From positions 3,683,001 to 3,747,000 of the forward strand of contig NZ_AP025637.1 in the NCBI RefSeq assembly GCF_022846615.1: 64,000 bases of DNA, read 5' to 3'. Shown piece after piece: positions 1 to 7,798 of the stretch. Position numbers and translations under genes: made by a program. Below the pieces are notes generated by a model. It searched no databases. It was given only the letters and a program-made list of their open reading frames with translations, and had not been told where the DNA came from. Each line of letters begins with the position of its first letter. Position 1 is the first letter of the stretch. This DNA comes from Roseomonas fluvialis (lineage in GTDB: Bacteria > Pseudomonadota > Alphaproteobacteria > Acetobacterales > Acetobacteraceae).

Positions 1-2
1 AG

Positions 3-1085
3 GTCATCCGCATCGAACCGCCCGCCTTCAACGACGGGCTGGGCGGCGCGCGGGAGGGCTACGACTTCCAGAACCTGCATCGCAACAAGCGGTCCATCGC
101 GCTCGACCTCAAGACCGAGGACGGCAAGGCCGCCTTCTTCAAGCTCGCAGCCAAGGCCGATGTGCTGGTCGAGAACATGCGCGTGCGGGTGAAGCACCGC
201 CTGGGCATCGCGCCCGAGCAGGTGCACGCCGTGAACCCGCGGCTGATCTACGCGTCGATCTCTGGCTTCGGCCAGACCGGCCCGTATTCCGAGCGCGCCG
301 GCGTCGACCAGATCGCCCAGGGCATGGGCGGCATGATGACCATCACCGGCGAACCCGGCCGCGGGCCGATGCGCGCGGGCATTCCTTTCGTCGACCTGAC
401 CGCCGGCAACCTGCTTGCCCTCGCGGTGATGGTGGCGTTGTGGGAACGGCAGAAGACCGGCAAGGGGCGCTGGGTGCACACATCCCTGCTCGAAGCCATG
501 GTCTTCATGCTCGACCTGCAGGCGGCGCGCTACCTGATGGACGGCGAAATACCGGGGCAGGCCGGCAACGACCACCCGGTCAACATCCCGATGGGCGCCT
601 TCGACACCGCCGACAAGCCGGTCAACATCGCGGCGTCGTCGCCGAAGATGTGGGCGCAGTTCGCCGAGGCGGTCGGCCACCCCGAATGGCTCGAGGTCGA
701 GGAATGGAAGACCGCCAAGGGCCGCAGCGCCGACCGCAAGCGCCTGAACGCCGCGATCACCGAGGTGTTCAAGCAGAAGCCGTCCGACCACTGGATCGAC
801 CTGCTGGAGCGCATCGGCATTCCCTGCGGGCCGATCAACAAGGTGGACCAGGTCTTCGCCGACCCGCAGGTGCAGCACCTGCGCATGGCGATGCCGATGA
901 AGCACCCCGATCGCGGCGACACGCACCTCGTTTCCTCCGCCATCAACATCGAGGGCATCGAGAGCGAGGTCCGCCGCATCCCGCCGCGCCTCGGAGAACA
1001 CTCCGCCGAGATCCTCAAGAGCGTCGGCTACACGGATGACGACGTCGCGCGCCTGCGCGGCCTCGGCGTCATCAACGCGGAGTGA
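3..1085 (+). CDS. CaiB/BaiF family CoA-transferase (5' truncated by window edge)
   Basis: Class III CoA-transferase that moves a CoA group between carboxylic acids; the actual substrate cannot be read from the sequence. The reading frame is open from the first bases of the window, so the N-terminus lies outside. Family landmarks are an early IEPP stretch, the NLHRNKRSIALDLK segment, ADVLVENMR, and the GFGQTGPY loop. The position normally held by the catalytic aspartate (consensus VDvSLlDA) reads HTSLLEAM, a glutamate, which I believe is a natural subfamily variant. The stop overlaps the next gene's GTG, so the two are translationally coupled and probably act in one acyl-CoA pathway. Confidence 0.93.
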   Translation, partial: VIRIEPPAFNDGLGGAREGYDFQNLHRNKRSIALDLKTEDGKAAFFKLAAKADVLVENMRVRVKHRLGIAPEQVHAVNPRLIYASISGFGQTGPYSERAGVDQIAQGMGGMMTITGEPGRGPMRAGIPFVDLTAGNLLALAVMVALWERQKTGKGRWVHTSLLEAMVFMLDLQAARYLMDGEIPGQAGNDHPVNIPMGAFDTADKPVNIAASSPKMWAQFAEAVGHPEWLEVEEWKTAKGRSADRKRLNAAITEVFKQKPSDHWIDLLERIGIPCGPINKVDQVFADPQVQHLRMAMPMKHPDRGDTHLVSSAINIEGIESEVRRIPPRLGEHSAEILKSVGYTDDDVARLRGLGVINAE

Positions 1086-1885
1086 GCGCCATGGAATTCG
1101 CTGACGGGAAGATCCTCGCGGAGATCACCGACGGGGTCGGGCGCATCACCTTCAACCAGCCCGAGAAGCGCAACGCCATGTCGGTGACGATGTGGGCGGG
1201 CATGGGCGATGCGCTCGACGTATTCGAGAACGATGCCTCGGTGCGTTGCGTCGTGCTCACCGGCGCCGGCGACAAGGCCTTCGTGTCGGGGGCCGACATC
1301 AGCCAGTTCGACAAGCTGCGGTCGGATGCAGATGCGCAGCGCGAATACAGCAAGCAGACCGCCGGCGGGCGGCTGCGCCTGGCCACCTTCCCCAAGCCCG
1401 TGATCGCCGAGATCCGCGGCTTCTGCATGGGCGGCGGATTGGGCATCGCGATGTCCTGCGACATCCGCATCGCGGCGGAGGGCAGCCAGTTCGGCATCCC
1501 GGCGGCGAAGCTCGGCATCGCCTATGGCTTCGACATGGTGCGCCACCTGGTGGACCTGGTCGGCCCCGCGCATGCACACATGATCCTCATGACGGGCGAG
1601 CGCTTCGATGCGCAGGAAGCCCAGCGCGTAGGCCTGATCAACAAGGTGGTGCCCGCCGATGCGCTGGCGAACGAGGTGGCGGGGCTGACGGCGACGCTCG
1701 CGCGCAACGCGCCGCTGTCGCTCTATGCCAACAAGCGCACGGTGCAGGCGGTGCTGCAGGACCGCGCGGACCGCGACATCGCGGCACTGAACGCCGCCAT
1801 GGCGGCCTGCTTCGACAGCGAGGACTACAAGGAAGGCCGCCGCGCCTTCCTCGACAAGCGCAAGCCGGCCTTCCAGGGGCGTTGA
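1082..1885 (+). CDS. Enoyl-CoA hydratase/isomerase (crotonase) family protein, catalytic glutamates absent
   Basis: A 267-residue crotonase-fold protein; the GTG start overlaps the upstream stop by four bases (ATG nine bases later is the alternative). Oxyanion-hole elements are clear: SGADISQF near residue 70 and MGGGLGIAM near 116. In true hydratases two glutamates (rat Glu144 and Glu164) do the chemistry. By alignment with the rat enzyme the first is glycine here (GGGLGIAM against GGGCELAM) and the second alanine (FGIPAAKLG against FGQPEILLG). The protein should bind acyl-CoA but probably does not catalyse standard hydration. Its coupling to a CoA-transferase suggests a shared substrate. 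Confidence 0.92.
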   Translation: MSAMEFADGKILAEITDGVGRITFNQPEKRNAMSVTMWAGMGDALDVFENDASVRCVVLTGAGDKAFVSGADISQFDKLRSDADAQREYSKQTAGGRLRLATFPKPVIAEIRGFCMGGGLGIAMSCDIRIAAEGSQFGIPAAKLGIAYGFDMVRHLVDLVGPAHAHMILMTGERFDAQEAQRVGLINKVVPADALANEVAGLTATLARNAPLSLYANKRTVQAVLQDRADRDIAALNAAMAACFDSEDYKEGRRAFLDKRKPAFQGR

Positions 1886-1912
1886 GGCGCCCCCGGGTTG
1901 CGCAAATGAAAC

Positions 1913-1936
1913 GCGCCGGCCGTTCCGGGCCGGCGC
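1913..1936 (+). terminator. Hairpin after the CoA-transferase/crotonase pair
   Basis: Perfect 9-bp stem (GCGCCGGCC with its complement) and a six-base loop, 27 bases after the crotonase stop. There is no clear T-run, so factor-independent termination is only possible. Confidence 0.4.
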
Positions 1937-2066
1937 CCTACCGTGCTAAAGACGCCCGGCGGCGCATGGCCGCACACCCGGCCAACGGGGCGCAACAGGG
2001 GGCGATGCATCGCATGGCTGACGACAGGGGCGCAGGTGCAGGCGCGCACCGGATGATGCGCCGCGC

Positions 2067-2702
2067 ATGAACGACGCCATGCTTGCGGACTCGCACGCCT
2101 CGGCGCCCATCTCGCGCCTGGTGGCGGAGGTCGCGGCGCAGTGCCCCGGCGAACGCATCACGCTGGGCGAGATGGCGGAAGCTTTCGGCGACCGCGCCTT
2201 CGGCCTGTTGATCCTGCTGCTTTGCCTGCCCGGCCTGCTGCCGGGCATGGCGAGCGTCTTCGGCACGCCCATGCTGATCCTCGGCGTGCAGATGGGCCTG
2301 GGTTTCCGCAAGCCGAAGCTGCCGGGCTTCATCGCGCGGCAGTCGCTCAAGCGCAGCGACGTGATGCGCCTGACGGCCGGGGCCGATACGCGCGTCTCGC
2401 GTGCCATCGCGAAGATCGAGCGTTGGGTCCGCCCGCGCCCGGGGCCTTTCACCTCGCCGCTTGCCGACAAGGTGGTGGGCTGGCTCACGGCCTATTCGGC
2501 CCTGATGCTGATCCTGCCGGGCCCCGGCACCAACGGGCCGCCGGCCTTCGGCACCATCGTGATGGCGCTCGGCGTGGTCGAGAACGACAGCAAGGTCGTG
2601 GGCCTGGGGATCGTTCTGACGCTGCTGGGCAACATCTTCGCCACCGCGGTGCTGCTGGCGCTGCTGTGGTTCGGCATGGAAGCGCTGGGGTACGTGTTCT
2701 AG
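2067..2702 (+). CDS. ExoD-like inner-membrane protein
   Basis: A 211-residue protein of the ExoD family, named for a rhizobial protein linked to exopolysaccharide synthesis and alkali tolerance; the biochemical activity is unknown. Family features are the SRLVAEVA and GERITLGEMAEAFGDRAFG segment near the N-terminus, a hydrophobic hairpin LLILLLCLPGLLPG, and hydrophobic segments around LMLILPG and the C-terminus (VLLALLWFGM). It appears monocistronic: 181 bases separate it from the crotonase gene and a hairpin follows the stop. Confidence 0.88.
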   Translation: MNDAMLADSHASAPISRLVAEVAAQCPGERITLGEMAEAFGDRAFGLLILLLCLPGLLPGMASVFGTPMLILGVQMGLGFRKPKLPGFIARQSLKRSDVMRLTAGADTRVSRAIAKIERWVRPRPGPFTSPLADKVVGWLTAYSALMLILPGPGTNGPPAFGTIVMALGVVENDSKVVGLGIVLTLLGNIFATAVLLALLWFGMEALGYVF

Positions 2703-2708
2703 CCCCTC

Positions 2709-2739
2709 GGGCGCCGGGCGCGCATCGCCGCCGGCGCCC
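2709..2739 (+). terminator. Hairpin after the ExoD gene
   Basis: Nine-base inverted repeat (GGGCGCCGG and complement) with a 13-base loop, starting seven bases after the stop codon. No T-run. It separates the ExoD gene from the cobalamin riboswitch downstream. Confidence 0.4.
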
Positions 2740-2774
2740 ATGGACGCCGCCACGCACCCGCCCTAGGCTCCGCC

Positions 2775-2970
2775 CATGCGCCGGTGGCCCGAAAGGGCTG
2801 AAACGGGAACGCGCGACGCGGTGAAACCCACCGCCCATCCGCGGCTGCCCCCGCAACTGTAGGCGACGAGCCCGGTCCCACACGCCATTGCGCTTCGGCG
2901 CGAGAAGGCGGGACCGGCGGAGGCGGCGACAGCCCCCTTCCCGTCGCGAGCCAGGAGACCGGCCGGCGCA
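2775..2970 (+). promoter_or_regulatory. Cobalamin riboswitch upstream of the btuB-like gene
   Basis: The conserved elements occur in order: GAAACGGGAAC near 2799, GGTGAAACCC across 2819-2828, the core GCTGCCCCCGCAACTGTA at 2834-2851 followed by GGCGACGAGCCC, and the 3' element GAGCCAGGAGACCGGCC near 2947-2963. Class members bind adenosylcobalamin or a related form and lower expression of the gene they precede. The next coding sequence is a vitamin B12-type TonB-dependent receptor, as expected. About 160 bases lie between the aptamer and the ATG; whether control is by termination or by hiding the ribosome site cannot be told by eye. Confidence 0.93.
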
Positions 2971-3130
2971 GAGTTGTCTCGCGCGTGCCGGGCGGGGTGC
3001 ACCGGCGCAACGGACCAAGGCCCGCCGGCCACTGCGCCGGCGTTCCTCCGTATGCGAGCACGACGCCAGCCCGCCGTCCGGTCGCAAGGCCAGGCGGCGA
3101 ACCGCGGCACGTGCACGGAGGGATTCCCGG

Positions 3131-5116
3131 ATGAAGCACCGGATCCTGTTTGGACTGATTCTCGCCCCCCTCGCCCCCGCCTGGGCGCAGGACCCGCAAC
3201 CCACGATTCCCGACACGATCGTCAGCGCCACGCGCGTGCCGACACCGCAGGACCGCATCCCGGCGGCAACCACGCTGATCACGCGCCAGGACATCGAGGA
3301 TTACGGCTACGTGACCCTGGCCGATGCGCTGGCCGCCGTGCCGGGCTTCCGCCTGGTGCAGGCGGGCGGGCCGGGCCAGCAGGCCTCGGGCTTCGTGCGC
3401 GGCACCAATTCGCGCCACGTGCTGGTGCTGCGCGACGGCGTGCCGCTCAACGATTCCTCGGAACCCAACGGCGCCTTCAACTTCGGCAACGAATTGCTGG
3501 GCGACGTGGAGCGGATCGAGGTGGTGCGCGGCCCGGTCTCGGCCGTCTATGGCACGGCGGCGATCGGTGGCGTGGTCAACCTCATCACCCGCCAGGCCCC
3601 GCGCGACCGCACCTTCGCGCCCTATGGCGAGGTGGCGGGCGGCACCCAGCGCACGGCGCGCGGGTATGTCGGCGCCGGCGGCACGGTGGGGAACTTCGAC
3701 TACGGCATCACCGGCCAGGCGCTCTCGACCGAGGGCTACAACGTCATCGCCCCGCGCATCACCACCAATCAGGGCGAGCGCGACGGTCTGCGCGCGGCCG
3801 CCATGACGGCGCGCATGGGGGTCACGATCGGCGAGACCACGCCCGAGGCGGCGATCGGCCAGACCCGCATCGACGGCCTGCTGCGCTGGCGGGAAAACAC
3901 CGCCGGGCTCGACAACGTACCGAACGACGACCCGAACTACACCGGCCAGGACCGCAACTGGTTCGGCTTCCTGCGCAGCCGGACCGACCTCGCCGGTGGC
4001 GCCTGGACCACCGGCTTTCGCGTCTCGGGCAGCCATGATCGCCGCCGCTACACCAACCTGCCCGACAGCCTCAGCCAATCGACCGCCGACGACCTGTACA
4101 ACGGCGAACGCCGTGGCATCGCCTGGGACAATACGCTGCGCCTGCCCTCGGCCGAGGGCATATTCACCGATGCGGTGCTCACCTTCGGCAGTGGCTGGGA
4201 CCGCGAGCAGGTGGAAAGCGGGGCCGGGTCGCCCTTCTTCCGCACCACGGTCGATGCGCGCAGCAGCAGCGGCTACGGCTATGTGGGGGCGCAAGCACGC
4301 TTCTTCGGCCGGCTCGACGTGACCGCGGCGGCCCGCCTGGACGACACCGAGGACTACGGCTCGCAGACCAGCTGGCGGCTCGGCGCCGTGCTCGAACTGC
4401 CCGAGATCGGATCGCGTATCCGCGCCTCGGGCGGCACGGCCTTCAAGGCGCCCTCGCTGTACCAGCGCTTTGGCCAGATCGGGTCGTTCTTCCGCGGCAA
4501 CCCGAACCTGCAGGCCGAGACCTCCGAATCCTGGGAGGTGGGGTGGGAGACGGACATCGGGCGCTACGCCACGCTGTCGGCGCTGTATTTCGACAACCGC
4601 ATCAGCAACCTGATCAACTTCGACTCGACCTTCACCACGCTCGAGAACATCGACCGCGCGCGCATCCGTGGTGGCGAATTCGCCGTGACGCTGCGCCCGG
4701 CGGACTGGGCGTCGGTCACCGGCTCCTGGACGGTGCTGGAGGCGCGCGATGTCGAGACCGACACGCCGTTGCCGCGCCGCCCACGCAACGTGGCCAGCCT
4801 GACCGCGCGCATCGCGCCCGAGGTCGGCTGGTTCGGCGTGCCGCGCTCGCGCTTCGTCATCGCGCCGGAAATCCTGTATGTCGGCCCCTCCCCCGAAGGA
4901 GCCTTCGCGCGCTACGAAGACAACGGGAATGCGCTGCCGACCGCCGGCAAGAACCCGGATGGCTGGCTGTTCAACCTCACCGCGTCGCTGCCGGTGACCG
5001 CGCAGCTCACCGCCTTCGTCGAGGTGCGCAACATCGGAAACACCCGCTACGAACCGGCAAACGCCTTTGTCGTGCCAGGGCGTTCAGCGGTCGTCGGCAT
5101 GCGCGGGGCCTTCTGA
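3131..5116 (+). CDS. btuB: TonB-dependent vitamin B12 receptor, BtuB type
   Basis: Outer-membrane receptor of 661 residues for energised uptake of cobalamin or a related corrinoid. The chosen ATG follows GGAGGG by eight bases and gives a clean signal peptide ending WAQ near residue 20. A TonB box-like PDTIVSATR follows, then the plug (LADALAAVPGF, RGTNSRHVLVLRDGVPLND, VERIEVVRGPVSAVYG, IGGVVNLITR) and a long beta-barrel ending in aromatic-poor GMRGAF. In-frame codons further upstream run through the riboswitch and are not coding. The cobalamin riboswitch in its leader supports the ligand assignment, and a TonB protein and a cobalamin adenosyltransferase lie on the opposite strand just beyond. 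Confidence 0.92.
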   Translation: MKHRILFGLILAPLAPAWAQDPQPTIPDTIVSATRVPTPQDRIPAATTLITRQDIEDYGYVTLADALAAVPGFRLVQAGGPGQQASGFVRGTNSRHVLVLRDGVPLNDSSEPNGAFNFGNELLGDVERIEVVRGPVSAVYGTAAIGGVVNLITRQAPRDRTFAPYGEVAGGTQRTARGYVGAGGTVGNFDYGITGQALSTEGYNVIAPRITTNQGERDGLRAAAMTARMGVTIGETTPEAAIGQTRIDGLLRWRENTAGLDNVPNDDPNYTGQDRNWFGFLRSRTDLAGGAWTTGFRVSGSHDRRRYTNLPDSLSQSTADDLYNGERRGIAWDNTLRLPSAEGIFTDAVLTFGSGWDREQVESGAGSPFFRTTVDARSSSGYGYVGAQARFFGRLDVTAAARLDDTEDYGSQTSWRLGAVLELPEIGSRIRASGGTAFKAPSLYQRFGQIGSFFRGNPNLQAETSESWEVGWETDIGRYATLSALYFDNRISNLINFDSTFTTLENIDRARIRGGEFAVTLRPADWASVTGSWTVLEARDVETDTPLPRRPRNVASLTARIAPEVGWFGVPRSRFVIAPEILYVGPSPEGAFARYEDNGNALPTAGKNPDGWLFNLTASLPVTAQLTAFVEVRNIGNTRYEPANAFVVPGRSAVVGMRGAF

Positions 5117-5121
5117 AGCCC

Positions 5122-5156
5122 GCCGGGCGCGGCGCCTTCAGCGGGTCGCGCCCGGC
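5122..5156. terminator. Shared hairpin between convergent btuB and adenosyltransferase genes
   Basis: A perfect 10-bp stem (GCCGGGCGCG and complement) with a 15-base loop lies just after the btuB stop and overlaps the last codons of the convergent adenosyltransferase gene. Its position suggests a two-way terminator; no T-run is visible. Confidence 0.4.
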
Positions 5157-5692
5157 ACCCACATCACGTCGCCGCCCGCCGCGGCATTGAACCGGCGGGA
5201 CAGCACGAACAGGTGGTCCGACAACCGGTTGAGGTAGCGGACCACCGCCGGGTTCACCTCCTCCTGCGCCGCCAACGTCACCACCAGGCGCTCCGCGCGC
5301 CGCACCACGGTGCGCGCCACATGTGCGTGCGCCGCGGCCGCGCAGCCGGCGGGCAGCACGAAGGACTTCAGCGCCGGCAGCGCGCCGTTCATCTCGACGA
5401 TCTCGGCCTCGAGCCGCGCCGACTGCGTGTTGCTCACGCGCAGCCGCGCCCCCGCCTCACCCGGCACGCACAGGTCCGCCCCGACATCGAACAGCTCGTT
5501 CTGGATGCGCGCGAGCATCGCATCCGCCTGCGCATCCGCATGCAGGCGCACGAGGCCGAGCGCGGCATTCGCCTCGTCCACCGTGCCGAAGGCCTCGACG
5601 CGCAGCGCATCCTTGCGCACGCGCTGGCCGTCGCCGAGCGAGGTCTCCCCCGCATCGCCGCCGCGTGTCGTGATGACATCGAGCTTCACCAT
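5138..5692 (-). CDS. Cob(I)alamin adenosyltransferase, PduO type
   Basis: A 184-residue enzyme that transfers the adenosyl group of ATP to cob(I)alamin, giving coenzyme B12. Start chosen at MVKLDVITTRGGDAGETSLGDG, which carries the N-terminal ATP-binding motif (TRxGDxGxTSLxDG). Later motifs are FGTVDEANAALG, ELFDVGADL, FVLPAG and the C-terminal RYLNRLSDHLFVLSR, all in the usual order and at full length. It follows the tonB gene on the same strand after 182 bases and ends against btuB, so uptake and activation of B12 are encoded side by side. Confidence 0.95.
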   Translation of the reverse strand: MVKLDVITTRGGDAGETSLGDGQRVRKDALRVEAFGTVDEANAALGLVRLHADAQADAMLARIQNELFDVGADLCVPGEAGARLRVSNTQSARLEAEIVEMNGALPALKSFVLPAGCAAAAHAHVARTVVRRAERLVVTLAAQEEVNPAVVRYLNRLSDHLFVLSRRFNAAAGGDVMWVPGATR

Positions 5693-5874
5693 GGCGGCGG
5701 TCTCCTGGTCCCGCGCTCCGGTTATGGCGTGCTGGTGCCGCGCCGCAAGTGCCGCGCCGGCGCGCAGCGGGTCGCGCCGGCGCACGCCGTGCGCGACGTG
5801 CGCACCGCCGGTGCGTGGCCGGGCCTGGCGCCGGGCCGCGTCCACGCTGCGGAACGCGCCGTCACGCCCGGTCG

Positions 5875-6876
5875 TTATCGCCCGCGCGTATCGGTCAGGC
5901 GGAAATGCACCGCGGTGGGCAGCGTCGCGGCGACCGGCTGGCCCGCCTGCATGGCCGGTCGGAAGCGCCAGCGCCGCGCTGCCTCGACCGCCGCCTGGTC
6001 GAGCCGCGGATGACCCGAACTGGCCGACACCTCGGCCGATTCCACGCGCCCGTCCACGGTCACGCGAAGTGCAAGGCGGACCACGCCTTCCTCACCCCGA
6101 CGGCGGCTTTCCTGTGGGTATTCGGGCGGCGCGTTGCGCTGGCCGGCATCGGCACCCGGCGGGACCACCGCGCCCATGGCCAGGGCACCGGCGGACGGAT
6201 CGGGCAGCGCCCCGATGCCGGCATCGAGGCGCATCTGACCCGGTGCGCCTTGTGGCCGCGCCGGCCGTGGCTGGCGCTGCGCGGCATTCGCGGCGGTCTG
6301 CACGGGGGGCGTGGGTTCGGCGGGGGGGGCAGGTTCGGGCGGCAGCGGTAGGGGTGCCTCGGCGATCCGCGCTGCTGGTTCGGGCGGCGCCGGCGCGGGG
6401 TCGCGTGGCGGCGCCGGCTGTGCCACCGGCGCGGTGTCGCGCGGCGGCGCGGGCTCGGCCACCGGCGCCGGCGGAGCGGGCTCGGTAACCGGCGCGGGCG
6501 GCTCGGGGGCCGGGGGCGGCAGAATCCCGGCGTCGACCGGCGGGCCTGCATCCGGTGCTGCGATGGGCGCCGCCGGCGGCGGCGGCGCAGGTGGCGGCGG
6601 CGGCGGGGCGGCAGCCATGGGCGGTGGCGGCGCCAAGGGCGGCTCGGGTGGTGCGGGGTCCTCGGTGGCCGCGCCGCCGCCGGGGTCGACGACGTCGGCA
6701 AAGACCAGGGCGACCGCGCCCTCATCGCTGCGATCGGGCTGCTGCTCCGCGCTGGGCCAGAGCAGCAGTGCCGCCAGCAGCGCCCCGTGCAGCGCGATCG
6801 AGGCCAGCACCCCGGCCGCCAGCCATCGCGCCTGACCGCGCACATCGCGCAGCGGAATGCGCGCGCGCATCGTCAC
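5875..6876 (-). CDS. tonB: TonB family energy transducer
   Basis: A 333-residue periplasm-spanning protein that couples the inner-membrane proton gradient to outer-membrane receptors. One membrane anchor lies near residues 18-41 (ending ALLAALLLWP). A long proline/alanine-rich spacer follows, about residues 70-200, and then a C-terminal TonB domain (NAPPEYPQESRRRGEEG, VDGRVESAEVSASSGHPRLD, AARRWRFRPA). The GTG start overlaps the stop of the efflux gene by four bases; ATG six bases later is possible. No exbB/exbD is in the window. Lying between the adenosyltransferase and metH, opposite btuB, it may be dedicated to B12 uptake. Confidence 0.93.
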   Translation of the reverse strand: MTMRARIPLRDVRGQARWLAAGVLASIALHGALLAALLLWPSAEQQPDRSDEGAVALVFADVVDPGGGAATEDPAPPEPPLAPPPPMAAAPPPPPPAPPPPAAPIAAPDAGPPVDAGILPPPAPEPPAPVTEPAPPAPVAEPAPPRDTAPVAQPAPPRDPAPAPPEPAARIAEAPLPLPPEPAPPAEPTPPVQTAANAAQRQPRPARPQGAPGQMRLDAGIGALPDPSAGALAMGAVVPPGADAGQRNAPPEYPQESRRRGEEGVVRLALRVTVDGRVESAEVSASSGHPRLDQAAVEAARRWRFRPAMQAGQPVAATLPTAVHFRLTDTRGR

Positions 6877-7775
6877 AGCACCGGCACGCCCTTGTGCTTC
6901 GCCTTGCCTTCGGGCTCGACATGGATGGTGATGATGGCGGTGTCGAGTTCCGCCTTCAGCGCGGCCTCGATGCGGTCGCAGATCTCATGCGACTGCGCGA
7001 CCGTCATGGCACCCGGCACGACCAGGTGGAATTCCAGGAAGGTGAAGCGCCCGGCATGGCGGGAGCGCAGGTCATGCGCCTCGATCGCACCCTCGGCCTG
7101 TTCGGCGACGATGCGGCGGATGCGCTCCAGCGTGTGTGCCGGTACCGCCTCGTCCATCAGCCCGCCGACCGATTCGCGCAGCAGCCGGAAGCCGGAGAAC
7201 AAGATGTTGCCGGCGGTCAGCGCGGCCAGCAGCGGGTCGAGCCACAGGATGCCGGTCGCGACCACCAGACCCACGCCGATGATGACGCCGGCCGATGTCA
7301 CGACATCCGACCACAGATGCCGCGCATCCGCGACCAGCGCCGGGGATCGCAGGGCGCGGCCGCGCTTCATCAGCACCATGGCCCAGGCCGCATTGCCCGC
7401 CGAGGCCAGCGCCGAGATCGCCAGGCCCAGCCCCGGCTGGTCCGGCACGCGCGGCGCCGCGAGCGCGCCCCAGGCCTGGTGCAGGATCAGCAGCGCCGCG
7501 ACGATGATCAGCGCGCCTTCCAGCACGGCCGAGAAGTATTCCGCCTTGGCATGCCCGTAGGGGTGGTTCGCATCCGCCGGCAGCGAGGACAGGCGCACCG
7601 CCGCCAGCGCCGCGGTTGCGGCGGCGACGTTCACCACGCTCTCGAGTGCATCGGCGAACAGCGCCACGGAGCCGGTAAGCCACCAGGCCCCGGCCTTCAG
7701 TCCCAGCACCACGATGGCCACCACGACGCTGCCGATGGCAAGCGTCGTGGCCTGGCCCAGCCTGCCTTCCACCAT
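6873..7775 (-). CDS. Cation diffusion facilitator (CDF) family efflux transporter
   Basis: A 300-residue inner-membrane antiporter exporting divalent metals such as zinc, iron or cobalt in exchange for protons. The first helices carry the metal-site pattern FADALESVVN (D-x-x-E variant of HxxxD), followed by HPYGHAKAEYFSA, a CDF signature. A second site is seen in ARHLWSDVVTSAG (HxxxD). The C-terminal cytoplasmic domain begins near GAIEAHDLRSRHAG and ends with the TIITIHVEPEG strand. It sits 23 bases after metH and is coupled to tonB. A cobalt or zinc link to the B12/methionine block is plausible but is inference from position only. Confidence 0.92.
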   Translation of the reverse strand: MVEGRLGQATTLAIGSVVVAIVVLGLKAGAWWLTGSVALFADALESVVNVAAATAALAAVRLSSLPADANHPYGHAKAEYFSAVLEGALIIVAALLILHQAWGALAAPRVPDQPGLGLAISALASAGNAAWAMVLMKRGRALRSPALVADARHLWSDVVTSAGVIIGVGLVVATGILWLDPLLAALTAGNILFSGFRLLRESVGGLMDEAVPAHTLERIRRIVAEQAEGAIEAHDLRSRHAGRFTFLEFHLVVPGAMTVAQSHEICDRIEAALKAELDTAIITIHVEPEGKAKHKGVPVL

Positions 7776-7798
7776 GCCGCGGGTTTACCCGCCCGCGC

